64,000 nucleotides of DNA, from assembly GCA_021613335.1 (NCBI GenBank), contig JAJTWR010000159.1, forward strand, positions 3,770,001 to 3,834,000. Reading direction: 5' to 3'. Under the pieces are notes generated by a model, which ran no database searches, had not been told where the DNA came from, and saw nothing but the letters and a program-made list of their open reading frames with translations. The position numbers and the translations under genes were made by a program. Below are positions 35,476 to 47,827 of this stretch, piece after piece; position 1 is the stretch's first letter, and each line of letters begins with the position of its first letter. The DNA is from Whitmania pigra (taxonomy: Eukaryota > Annelida > Clitellata > Hirudinida > Haemopidae).

Positions 35476-36851
35476 ATGGTAGCTGGAGTTTTAGAGTTTG
35501 CTGTTGGCGGAACGGCCGCCTGCGGTGCTGTGTTGTTTACCAATCCGTTAGAGGTCGTAAAAACACGAATGCAACTACAAGGAGAATTGATGTCAAAAGG
35601 TTACCCAATAATCACAACAAATACACTTGACATGTCTACATGAGTACATTATTTCAACTTCCAGGAAAATATACAGTGCACTACAAAAACGTTTTTCATG
35701 CCTTTTATAAAATTGCCAGTACTGATGGCATCTGGGCCTTGCAGAAAGGTCTCGTTCCTGCCTTGTGGTATCAACTCTTTATGAACGGGATTAGGTTAGG
35801 AATCTATGGGACCATTGACGATCTAGGCTTCATAAGAGTCAATGGAGAACAAGTATCACCTCTGAAGTCGATAGCAGCTGCTGGGTTCTCAGGCTGTGTT
35901 GGTGCTTTGGTTGGGAGTCCCTTTTACATGGTCAGTTTTCTAAAAAGTGATGTTCATTTTTTAAAGTAAAAAGAATTATGCTATTGAGCTTGTGTTCAAT
36001 GAGTTGTGAGTGACATTAAATATCACTCAGTCTTGCAGCCTACTAATGGATTTATGTCACTTTACAGAACATTAAATATTCATTAATTAAGTAACATTTC
36101 AATAGATGAAGATTCAGTTCCAATCCATGGCTGCAAAAGAGATTGCCGTAGGACACCAACACGCACATCTCAGTTTTCGGCAGGCCTTTAATTCCGTTTA
36201 TTCACAACATGGAGTTCTCGGGTTGTGGAGGGGTGCACCGTCTGCCATGACCAGAGTCATGATTGGTTCAGCTGCTCAGCTAACAACCTTCTCTTGGTGT
36301 AAGCAGAAGATTGTTGATGCCAAGGTTTGACCTATGACAAAGTTAATATTTAATGAATTGTTAATATGTTTTCAAAACGATATTCTAAATTTTAAGAATG
36401 ATTACATTTTTCATTAATAAGTATAATAAACTTTATTAATAAGCATAATATTTATTATTATAATCTAGAATACAGTTTTTAACAACTAAGTGTCGCAAGT
36501 TTTAATTTTGCAAATGTCTTGCAGCTATTTAGGTCAAGCAGTGATTGGAAGAATGGATTTTTGGCCGGTATGGCCAGCGGAGTCGCAGTTGTTTTCGTCG
36601 TGACTCCATTTGATGTTGTTACCACACGGGTCTACAATCAAGGCGTCTGCTCACAAGGAAAGGGGATGACCTACTCGGGAGTTTTGGACTGTTTTAGGAA
36701 AGTCTTAAAAACCGAAGGATTGTGGGGCCTCTACAAAGGATGGGGGGCTTCTTGGTTCAGATCTGGTCCCCACACGGTGCTGACTTTGGTCTTCTGGGAC
36801 CAATTAAAACGTCTCACTCAAAACCTGAACCCACAGCACCAACTCAGATAA
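35476..36851 (+). CDS. SLC25A35: SLC25A35-type mitochondrial carrier, source copy
   Basis: Four exons (35476-35599, 35665-35930, 36106-36324, 36525-36851) give 311 residues, near the family's 300. Three tandem carrier repeats are present: [36 protein letters not shown] and [29 protein letters not shown] with [19 protein letters not shown] and FWDQLKRL. The order [14 protein letters not shown], GSPxYM, TPFDV.xTRxYNQ is diagnostic for SLC25A35/34. It should sit in the inner mitochondrial membrane; the transported substrate is not firmly known. The hAT element at 36,954 lies just 102 bases after the stop, in the 3' UTR. A near-identical, intact inverted copy lies at 21,800-23,176. Confidence 0.95.
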
Positions 36852-36953
36852 TCTGCAATCAAATCTTCTTTATATACGGACTTGGTTTAATCTGTTTCTC
36901 ATCTAGTTTTATTTTTGTGCTGCCACCTATACAAGCACATAAAACTCAAATAC

Positions 36954-37778
36954 CAGTGAAGGGCAAATCAAATCACGATTTCAGCAAGGTTACGATTCGA
37001 TTTGAACATTGTTGTATTCGATTTTGTCCTCTGAGATTTTGATTTTATTCGATTCGCATTTTTTCGATTCGATTTGAAAAGTAAATCGAATCTCGAGATA
37101 TGTGGAGCAGCCGTTCATTTGAACCAATTATAGGAGTGAAATTCCACTACTTTGATGAAGGCTTTCAACTGATAACAAAGACGGCTGCATACAGACACTT
37201 TGGGTCAAAACACACAGGAAAAAATATTTGTGCAGCTTTTGAGGAAATACTGTCAGAGTATGGAATGCAAAGCATTGACATTGGATATGTTGTTACTGAC
37301 AATGCCAGAAACATGCTTAAAGCCTTCACAATATTTTCAGAGGAAGCTGCCAGGTTTGCATTTGATTGTACGGAAGATAAAGGTGAAATGAAGGAACGTG
37401 ATGAGGCTTCAGAGCTTTCCGAAACTACATCGACTTGCTCGTAGACTTCTAAGCATCCCCGCATCATCTGGAAGTGTGGAGAGACTGTTTTCAATTTCAG
37501 GTGCTTTTGTCTCCGCAAGAAGAAATTGATTGTCAGCGTCAACTGTGGAATTACTGTTGCTGTTGAGGGAACATAGAACTGACTCAAACTGGGTTTAAAT
37601 GATATTTTTTTTAAATGGTAATAAAACTGTCATAAATGAATGTTGGCTGTTGATTTCATTGTGTTGTTTTTCACGAAAAAATTTGTGAAGCTAAGGCAGC
37701 AATCAATTTTTGAAGGTTTGATTTGAAATTTTGAGATTTGATTCATTTGACAAATGATTTGAGATTTGCACATCACTG
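36954..37778 (+). mobile_element. non-autonomous hAT transposon, 825 bp, 8-bp TSD
   Basis: TCAAATAC is directly repeated at 36,946-36,953 and 37,779-37,786. The termini are CAGTGAAGGGCAAATC and GATTTGCACATCACTG, inverted repeats matching at 14 of 16 positions. Subterminal GATTTGA/TTCGATTCGATT motifs recur at both ends. Inside, 37,100-37,370 encodes a piece of the RNase-H-like transposase core (DIGYVVTDNARNMLKAF) and 37,400-37,530 a piece of the dimerisation domain (IPASSGSVERLFS), separated by deletion and frame changes. The left block has the uninterrupted single TCAAATAC at 21,697-21,704 (inverted). Confidence 0.92.
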
Positions 37779-38162
37779 TCAAATACCAAATCAAATATTT
37801 TATACTTTGTTAATAAATCTTGTGTTGCCTAATCACAGAAAGTTTTGAATTTGTTTATTTTATCTTCACTTTCAGCACTACTAAGTTCAAAGAATCTGAT
37901 ATTTATTTAGATAGAGAACTGCGCTTGGACTTAAGCATTTTGTTTTTGTGAACCAGAGTGCAAGGCTGATCAAAAGTACAAATTGAGATTCCAAACCTTC
38001 ACTCTTTAATACAATAAAGTCTAATTAATCAAAATAAAACAAATTTCGATCCTCTAATAACCGTGACAGTAATCTGATTACTTTAACACAAAACATAACA
38101 AAATAATCCCGAAAGTGTGGACGGTAGTTGAGTCCATGTCGATGATGTTGAGACACAGCCTC

Positions 38163-40992
38163 TCAGAATCCAGTAAGTTCGGCAAAAGTAGCGTTGAGTT
38201 CGCTGTCGATGGTCTTGTATTTCTCTTTTTCGGCAGCCAACTCGTCTGCAATTTTGAGTAATTATTAATAATTACTAGTTTATCTTATTTATTAGATTTT
38301 GTTCTTCCAAACTTTCAGTGTGATACACGACATCAGAGGCCAAAATGTACACCCACCTTCAAGTTTGTCCACTTCCTTCTGGAGCAACTGGACGTAGTTT
38401 TCTGCATCTGCACATCGCTGTTCAGCCTGGAAATAGAAGTAAAATGTAAACAGCTGGTCCGCAACGAGCCAGAGAAATGTTTTAATCAGCTCACATTTTT
38501 AAGGCCTTCGGTTAGCGCGGCAATCCTCTCCTCATATTCTTCTTCTCTTTGATAGAACTAAGAGTATAATAATTCATTGATAGAAGTAAAAAACATTAAA
38601 ATTAATATATGTCCCAAGGAACTAAAATCATAAAGATAAACCTGAAGCTAATGTATGCATTATAAAAAGGCTGCGTTTTATTTGAGAAATGAATAAATTA
38701 ATTAATTAGTTCAGACAAGCAACAGTTACTTCTTGTTCAGATATTTCGAGAGATTTCATGTTGTTCGTCACTACGTGAAGTTCTTCTTCGAGCTCGAGAA
38801 CCTTCCTGAAAATTGTTTCAATTTCATGAAAACGTGTCTTGAAAATAAATTCCCGTACGAAGCAAAAATAAAACACGCACGCGTCTGCTGCTTCGTAGGA
38901 CGCTTCGGCGCGTGTGAGTTCCATATCAGTGGATGCCAGTTTTTTGAATGTCTGTAAAAAAGCGAGTCGATAAAAGTCTAACGGTCATTTTATGCCATTA
39001 AAGCTCAAATGTTATTGAATTCGTTAATGAAAGTTTTAACCTTATTTAACCAAGTATTATTCTCGATAAAATATTTTATTTTGTTTACCTCTTCGAATCT
39101 TCTATCGGAATCCTCTCCAGCCATGATGGTTTCCTCTAATTCCTTCTCCAATTGTTGGATTCTTTCTTCTTCGGTGACCATCTTGTTTTCTAAGACTTTA
39201 ATGCCTCTGTCAAAGTTGGATCGTCGGTTATGTTTGTATTACGCTTTGTTTTATGGAAATGTTTGCAAGCGAGAGCTTAGCATTATTTATTATGGCTTAA
39301 TTAACGCAACAAATAGGCAATAGAAAAAACTGTTAGCCTTAGCCTAAATAATAAATAAAACATAAATAATAAAAACATAAAATCGCAAATATACAAAAGC
39401 AGAATTATTTGCACAATTGATTCAGTTATTAACTAAGCCAGCTTCTGATATGTAAGCAGTGGTCACTGACCGCATAAATTAAAAAAACTTCTAAATCTGT
39501 CTAACCTCTCGCTCTCATCAGCGGCTTTACTGGCTTGTTCAAGCTTCTCTGATGTTGCTTTTAACTTGCCTTCAGTTGTTTCAAATTCCTCTTCCAACTG
39601 CCTGACCTTTTTCGTCAAATTCTGGACCTCAGCCTCTGCCTAGAATTCAAATTTAAAATGATTATGAGTTCAAGAGTGTCACAGAGTGGAAGTATCTCAG
39701 TATTAATTTACAGAATTAATTTTAACTTCGAGGCAATTAATTTGTCTAAGATCAAAATTATTTAGAAAGAAACAAAAGATATAAGAGAATTTACATGTGT
39801 ATATAAAACATAAAAAGCATAAATGCGCTGTTTCCGCCCTTGTGTTTATTGGAGCTAATATAACTGAGTCATCGTTCGGGTTACTTTAATCCGTTATCAT
39901 CCTATTGCACAACGTTCTTATGGATCGGAACATCTCGCAAATTATCGAGTTCTAAAGGATGGCTTTATAAGGCGTTATCGCATCCAGACATCCATTCTTA
40001 CTGATATTGTTATTAATATTCCAAATTAAATCAAACTTAAATAATGTCCTTCAAAATATGCATTATTTTGTTGAGGGATAAAGCTGGTGGCCTGGGGACG
40101 ACTATTTCTTAATTAATTAATAATGGATTTAATACCGCTGCGAGTTCTTGTGTGATTGCTTCTACTTTCTGATTCTGTTCTTCTAGACTTGCTTTAGCGG
40201 CTTCAGTGTCTGCTTCCAACTGAACTATTCGTTTTTGAAGGTTGCTGATTTCCTCAGCTGACTAAAAAAAATATATGTAAAAAACATAAAAACATCTTTC
40301 ATGACAAAATAGTATTTCAAAAATTTGTAGTTAATTATCGCAAAAAGTTTGTTGGAATCTTGGGACAGCGATATGAGCTCGAAAAATATCTTGGGCGTGA
40401 ACTCGCTGCAGCAGAACAGCTTCGAGTGAGTTTGGAAAAGATGAAGTTCCAGGAGCATAAATCATGCTCATGCGCCTTTGTTTTGGATCTAAGCAGCTGT
40501 TACGAACTTTTTGAGTGTTTTGATCTTTTTTACTTGCCGAGGAACTTGTCATGGCTAAGAAATTCGCGTTTAAATAAAAAAAATGTAAAGGAGAATATTT
40601 AAAAGGACTAGTCACATACTAAATTCCATATATACTAAATAGTCATGCTAAAAATTAAAAAAAAACAAGTGTATTTTTTTATTTGTAATGCAATGGTTTA
40701 AATTTTTAATTTTTTTTAATTAAAAAAAAATGGTATAGCTGATTTTTGTATCTCCCCATCATGAATCGTCACTAAATCTTGCCCCCTCCCCCTCTCCTGG
40801 CTTTCGATTTATATTTGCATTTGTACAGCTTGCGATTCAAAATTGGGAAAAATTTCATACCTTTTCAAAAACGACTTTTTGTTCTGCAAGTTTTTGTTCG
40901 AGCTGGTCACATTTGTCAAAGGCTGTTTCTTTTTCCAGCTTCATTGCCTGCATCTTCTTTTTGATAGCATCCATAGTAGCGTTGGAACCCAT
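38163..40992 (-). CDS. TPM: tropomyosin
   Basis: Nine exons on the minus strand (40992-40861, 40261-40136, 39639-39506, 39206-39089, 38951-38881, 38805-38730, 38557-38495, 38426-38357, 38245-38163) encode 290 residues, an unbroken heptad coiled coil. Landmarks are [64 protein letters not shown] and the C-terminus [19 protein letters not shown] [14 protein letters not shown]. Exons 2-8 have the vertebrate TPM lengths (126, 134, 118, 71, 76, 63, 70). Tropomyosin dimers polymerise along actin and gate myosin binding. Six extra residues (MGSNAT) precede the usual MDAIKKK start at 40,974; either Met could be used. The stretch 38,480-39,150 is the source of the pseudogene at 20,816. Confidence 0.97.
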
Positions 40993-42344
40993 CTTGTCTG
41001 TTTTGTTATTGCCTTGCTAAACTACAAATTAATTTTACAAATATTTTCAAAATAATATCACTTGTTTTACGTTCCTTGTTCAAACGTCACAAGATTAGTC
41101 AAATATATTTATTTAATAGCAACACTAAAAATTCACGCCACTTGATGAACAAATAAATTTACAAAAATAACTTTAATCTCTACCAAAATATTATCCGATG
41201 ACAGCGGAACTTGAAAGTAGCCAACTACAAAAACTCTGAAACAATAGCGCTCTCAGAAAACAGCCCTACAAATGGAAGAGTGAATTTACCGAAAAGACTT
41301 GAGATTAGGATCTTATGAGATCTCCGGTGTATCCTGCTCGTCAGATGCTGCTTTGAGCACAAGCACTACAGAGCAAGGCAAATGAGAAGAGCTTTCTAGA
41401 TGAGCGGAGTTGCAGTTGAGTAGTTATGCTTGTGGTCAGGCTTTACTGGGAAGCTTCTCAGCGGCGCCTCTAAGCGATGCGAGGGGGAGACTGGGCTTCT
41501 AGATAGTGCTGCTGGGATTCTAGGCAATTAATCTCAGGTGTAGATAATCGAGCTTTCAATCAGACTAGTGCAAAGAATAGAATCAGCTTGTTAATGACAG
41601 GTAATGAGCAACAATTATATGATGCACGCTAATCCCCTCATGCTCCCCAATCGATAGCGCCACTGAAAAAATGTTTTTGCCGACCTAGTGTAAAACAAAA
41701 CTTTTAAGTCTGCTCAGGCTCTGGAGTTGTGTTAGGATGCAGTAATAACAGCAATACAGATTAATTTTGACATTTGCGAGGCCCACGTGGAGCCTACATC
41801 CTTCCTACTGAGTGAACTTTGACTGGCGAAATACTTTTCAAAAAACTAAAAACGACTGAGAGGTGAAAATTCCTAAGCCGAAAAATTCAAGCAGAAGCAA
41901 ATAGGCGGGATTTATCTCCGGCATACAGTCTAAATTTTTAGCATTTTATTTGATAAAATTTGAACTTCGAAACAAACGCTCCCAAGTCGAGGTGTGTGAT
42001 AACTAATCAGATCTGAATTCGAGATATCAGAAGTTGAGCAATGTATTTTAATACAATCATAAGGCTCGACATAAATAAATAATTCTTAATTGTACTCAGA
42101 AGGCTTAAATAAGTGCAAGAAAATATCTATCGTGAACATCCATTATCATAACAAAAATAAGTAAAAACTCGTGGACAAAATCAAAATCTATCATATAAAC
42201 CACGACATTATAAAATAATTTTTTTGAACAAAATCAATTCTAAAACGCGCCTAATAATACATAACGCCAGTCAGCTCCTGCGATTCACGCTTTGAGTAAG
42301 GGGTTTGGGAGTTTCTAAGACGAGATATTAATAATTACAAGTAT
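40993..42344. other. tropomyosin upstream region, no gene seen
   Basis: The stretch lies between the tropomyosin start and the end of the minus-strand DAPK-like gene. It should contain the tropomyosin promoter and 5' UTR exons, and the 3' UTR of the downstream gene. I could not identify a TATA box or an E-box/MEF2 cluster with confidence, and no protein-coding exon is visible. Confidence 0.5.
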
Positions 42345-45300
42345 TTAGAATAAATAGTCGGCACTTGCAAAGCTGCTGTCGAAGCCGTTAGTGTCGCAAA
42401 ACTGCTTGTACAAACCGTTATTGGCATACTGGTCATTTCCAATGTCATGACTACAATCAGAAATGTAGTCGGACTTTGAGTCTGCTTTTTCAATCACAAA
42501 AATTGATCCATAGGACATTAAAATGTCTACAGCGTCGACACGATTCAGGTCTTTCAATTTTGAAATCAAAATGCCAATCAGTGATCTCGACTTGTCTTTA
42601 TCCTCATTTGTCCAAACTGCCAGCACTCTGTCTGTTTTGCTAAGGGAAGATGATCCCTCATCCTTTGAGTCCAATGATGGCATTTGTTCTGAAAGTCCTA
42701 GCAAAATAGCCAGCATGCACCAATCGCAGCCAGTAACATCAACAGGATCGAGCAAAGAGGCTAATTTGCGTCTTACGTTAAGCGTTAATGAAGACACATT
42801 GAGGTTTGGGCTTGGCACAAGCCTGTTGTAGACCACCTCACTTCCCAGAGCCAAAAGATCAAGCAACGATTCATAACATTCTTCTCCATTACACTCTGTA
42901 AATTTAACAACAAAATCACCATCTGAATCCATGAAAGACTCAATGATTTCCTTTTGTGTGTAAGATTTGATTTGTTTTCTATGGTCTGACAAATGCAAAG
43001 CACTGAGTATCTCTTGCTTGTAGTCGAGAGATGGACAACACAATTGGATAGTACTTTTTATGACTTCTCTAATGCTCTCAGCGAACTCAAACAGTTCTGT
43101 GGCCATGTCTGAAGGACCTCTGTATTTAAGTTCAATGAATCCTCGACCGCAGGAACATTTCGCATCATCGCTCGCATCACATCGACCTGCAGAAGACTCG
43201 TACGTAACTAAAACTTCCAGGAGCCCCCTGCAGTATTTGGAGCCCCAATGCCACTGATACAAATCTATTTCTGAGTTTGATTTATCTGGTAGATAGTGCC
43301 TCCTCAACATTACCTGAATCCGTGGAAATAGGTGAGCCAAATGGTTGTGTTGTTGCCCTCCTTTAGAGAGAAGAAAAGGGGAAGTTGGCGGTGCAATTAG
43401 TGTTGGCGATTCAACAGTTTGGCTGTTATTTTGTTTTGCCGACACCGATAAGTTTTCCAAGCTTGCCGACAAAAACGAAAATTTTCTAGACGAGCTCCTA
43501 CTAAATGAGCCGCTCGGTGTAAAACACAAGTTGGATTTCAGTTGGTTCCCCGGAGGTTGATCTTGGCAGCTGACGCAAACTTGGACGTATCTTGATCCTG
43601 CATAAATTGTATTAACTGCCAGTCTGACGTCGTTACGATCCCACAAACCACCGAGTGTTTCGACAAAGTTCAGACACGGGATTTCATATTCTGTTGTGAA
43701 GCATTCCTGATTGTATTGCATGGATGCAAATACATTGTTGTTAATGGGAAGAATGTCGTCGTGAGCGGGAGTTTCAAATGCTTTGCTATAGGTTTTGTCA
43801 CTCAAGACATCACTGTCCTCTTCATCGCTGAGATCACATCTCGTGCAGAATGCCAAAGCTTGAAGCAGTTGAAGTAATTCGACAGCCTCACAGTCTGAAA
43901 AGAGAATTTGGAAGTCATCAGATCCAAAGCATCCGGTTGGTCTGCACTTGGAAGTAATTTCGTAAGACAGCAGCCTTCCAAGAACTCCATTACATAGCCA
44001 TTTTACATCTAAAATGACCAAGTCCTCTTCTCCAGGAATTGTTGTTTCCATAAAGGTTACCTAGAGATTTGAAAATCAACTTTTTATTCAGAATTTGGTA
44101 ATTATTTCCAAACCAATAACAATAACAATGGTTCATTGAAATCAAGCAAGACAATCTTTATGGTGGTATAAGTTCGAATCATTTTGCAACATGGGTTGGA
44201 TGTAATTAGAGTGCAATAGGTGATCAAGGGATTTTAAAGTTGATGCAAAGGTATATAGGCAAACAGTCCGGTTGCATCAGGCATTCATGACCAACTAAAG
44301 CATAAAAATTTTTTTTAAACATTGTTTAAACACTCACCTCTCCCATCAGTTGAAGCTTATAGATGAGTTCCTTCATGTGTTCCTCACTGGCAAGAAGGTT
44401 CACAGTAGATCTGAGGTACTCGATGAAATTAGACCATGTCACAACGGGATAGGAACTCAGTACCCTCCTCCAACCAGGCAACACTGCCACAGTTGATTCC
44501 AGGAAGCCATTGGAACATGGCAAATTCTGCAAGTATAGCAAGTTATTGTGGCCTATAAAATTATAGTTTTTTTTTAAATTATAAAGATTACAAAGATTCT
44601 TCAAAACATACCTTGCAGATATCACTCTTCATGTCAGCAATAAGAGCTCTGAAAGCTTTCATTTGAACAGATGTTGGATAATCAGGATCAATGGCAAACA
44701 CAGTGGAACTGATTTCCAAATCCATTGAATAGATGCCTTTAATGATCCCTAAACATTCCAAAAGTTTCTTCCAGTTGTCTGTTTCTTCTTCAAATGAGCC
44801 AGATGCTTTTCCATAATTAAGTAGAATCCCTACCAACACTACCTTCGCTCTCTTTTGCAACACTCCACCAAAACCTAGAAGAGTGATTTAAAAAATCATC
44901 CATTACGAATTTAACATCCTTGGAACCTGGGAATGATGGGAATGCAAAACAACAAACCTATGGGTTCCGATGGTGGAATACATGACTTGATGAAATTCAA
45001 CCATGAATTGATTTCGTTCAACTGCATCTCAAGCGGTTGGAGGAGATTAAAGCACACCGCATGAATGCAGTTCACGTCACCAATAAAAATGTCATAGAAC
45101 TGGTAATAGGTCTCGTAACCCGAAAACTCCCAGATGCTAAGATCACCGGCACCTCCTAGTTTGAAAGATCAGTTAATAACGAATTCATGACTCACTAAAC
45201 TATGTGTTTAATAATAACAGTAGGCGTGCAAATTAACTCTGAGGGTCGTCTTCCTGCAGCAATAATGCCAACAGTTGTAACATATCATGTCAAAAACCTA

Positions 45301-47749
45301 GCTAGTGTTATATAAATGAACTACAAGCAAAACAATCCTAACAAATTTTTAAAAAACGCTTGGCCTACCTGGAATTGCAAATGTCTGTACATCTATTCCT
45401 TGCGTGTAGTGCTCATGGCAAGGGGCAATACTGGTAGACCGCTTTTTTTGACTCGTATCTGAATTAATTTATTACCCGATAAGGACGTCTTCATCGTGCA
45501 CTTCCATGAAAATCTTTGAACCCACCAGTGACTAGTTGAGCAAGACTTTTACCTGGATGGATTGGAGAACTTGGAGATGCCAGCACTTGTCCACTCCTGA
45601 TGCCTGCCCTCTTGAGAATACTCCCCAAAAAGCCACATTTGAGCGAATTTATGAAGCGGGTTTTGCCCACCCCACTCTCTCCGAAGACCTTGAGTTTGAT
45701 CTTGTTGAGGTAGTTGCCGGTAGGATGGAGTTGTCTTATTAGAACTTCCTGGCGATCCCGCTCCTTGGAGTAAAACGACCGATAAAAATCATTCCAACAA
45801 TTTGTTAACATTCAAAGATTTTGCAATCATTAATGGGCACTAACTGCACTGAGCTTTGAAAGAAGTTCTGATGTGTCATTTTTTCCTCTGGCTAGAGCCA
45901 TCATCTCAGCTGTGATATTGTTCTACAAGAAATGTCATCAGGTCAGAAAATATTATAATCAATGGGAAACCATTTTTTCTGACTTTGCTAGGCAAATCAA
46001 TTGTGGCTCCTGCTAACAACAGGCATCTCACAATCTCTGTGTGACCAAGTTTGGCTGATATGTGGAGAGGAGACCTGCCCATCTTTAAAGTACAAGCAAA
46101 GTTTTAAAATAAATAATTAATATGTATCAGATATCACCAATACCTTGTTCATCATGTTGACATTACAACCATAGGAACAGAGTAACTGGACAATAGGCAA
46201 GTTTGCTGAATGACAAACGATATGTAGAGCAGTGTCCCTGTTTTGATCAACAGCATCCGCATTGCACCCACTCGACAACAATGCTCTGACAACTGGTAAA
46301 TGTTGGCAGTGGCAAGCAAGATGTAATGGCGTGCTTCCTCTCTGGAGATGCCAATGGTATGAAATTAAAAATTATAATTATGAAAAATAAGGATTGTATT
46401 TTTTTTTATTTGCATAGGAATGAGTTGTTAATGAATACTAATTAGCACTGACAACCACAGGTGAATATCTAATTCATTGCCCACCTTATCGATCGCATTG
46501 ATATTGGCTCCATGAGCCACAAGGGACTGGAGGCATTCCACGCTTCCTCTTCCAGCTGAGATATGCAGAGCTGTTTCTTCATTCTAGAGCAGTGAACGTA
46601 AACATTGATGATTCAATTCTTTTGAAAGATGAGCAACTAATAGTATTTGACCTTGTTTTTGATGTTGAGGTCAGAACAATTGCTTGCCAGGACATCACAC
46701 AGGACTCTAGGAGATGCTAGCCATGCCAACATATGCAATACAGTTTCTCCATTCTGTAAATTTAACGAGATCTTTAAAAATAATTCCTTGTCTGCATTAA
46801 TTAACATTGAAGGCAAATGAAAGTGAATTACACAGAAGATTTGTTGATTTTGAAACATCTTCAGATGTCCCTCAAAGGTTTTTCCAGTTTGTTAGCATCA
46901 ATTATAATTTTGTATGATAAAGTAACTTATTATTTGTAAAGAAAAAAATCATTAATAATGTTTATTGAATGAGTTCTTGGGCAAAAGTAATTATGATATC
47001 ATGCTAAATCAAACAAAAGCAGTAAATTTTGCTCTAATGTTTACAGGAGGCACTTACAGTATCTTGTATGTTGATGTTGGCTCCGACAGAACACAAGTAC
47101 TTAATCACTTCCATTTGAGAATATCTGGCAGCTGCATGGATGGCTGTCCTTCCCATCTGTGGAAGTTACCAAAACTAATTTACCAAGATAGTTATTTTAT
47201 TAGGTATTAGGAAATTCCTGTTGGGTATGAAAATTCTTGCACTGATTAAATTCTTTCAATGGCCTATGGATTGGCAGTCATTAAGCATTCTTGAGAATGA
47301 AGTTTGCCAAAGAAAACAATAAAGATAAAAGTAAAGATAAGTTAGAAAAAGATCTGAGTGATCCAAGTTATTGAAATGAGTGGATCACCTGATACCAATG
47401 TTAAGAAGTCTAATGTTAAGAAGTCGTTTGATGTGATTTCAAATTTATAAACAGAATTACTTTGAAACGAGACAAAGGAAGGCGTATTAAAAATCGTAAA
47501 GTTAGAAACATGCACAAAGAAAAGTAAATTTCTCTGAAATGAATGAATCTAAGTCTCAATAGAAATTGATTTGACTTTGTTGGAGGCATTGATATCTGCT
47601 CCAGCCTTCTTCAAGCATTCAATCACTTTTAGGTGCCCCTGTCTCGCTGCCCAGTAGAGAGGTGAATCCAAGTGCTAAAGGTAATTACATAAAAATCTCA
47701 TTTAAAAAAATTAAATTAAAATAATAATAATAACAACAACAACAACAAT

Positions 47750-47827
<78 letters not shown>

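Larger units (their letters stand above)
29195..39150. repeat. right (source) block of the inverted segmental duplication
   Basis: About 10 kb share high similarity, inverted, with 20,200-24,410. The paired parts are 29,195-29,717 with 20,815-20,200; 29,727-30,006 plus 31,185-31,290 with 24,410-24,030; 32,905-33,450 with 24,020-23,480; 35,227-36,950 with 23,400-21,700; and 37,790-39,150 (with gaps) with 21,700-20,816. The right block is the source, because it holds the complete tropomyosin and Ig genes and is joined to the full AGBL gene. Left-copy losses relative to it include about 31,290-32,905, 33,460-35,225 and 38,060-38,480. Confidence 0.85.

Noticed and set aside
36722..37042. 106-residue frame overlapping the carrier's last exon
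   Set aside because: It is an alternative frame of the SLC25A35 last exon running into the hAT end.
20200..39150. Collapsed haplotypes as explanation for the duplication
   Set aside because: Two alleles misjoined would give colinear or simply inverted copies. The circularly permuted order, several percent divergence and two clean hAT empty sites fit a real paralogous event better, although read support is still needed.
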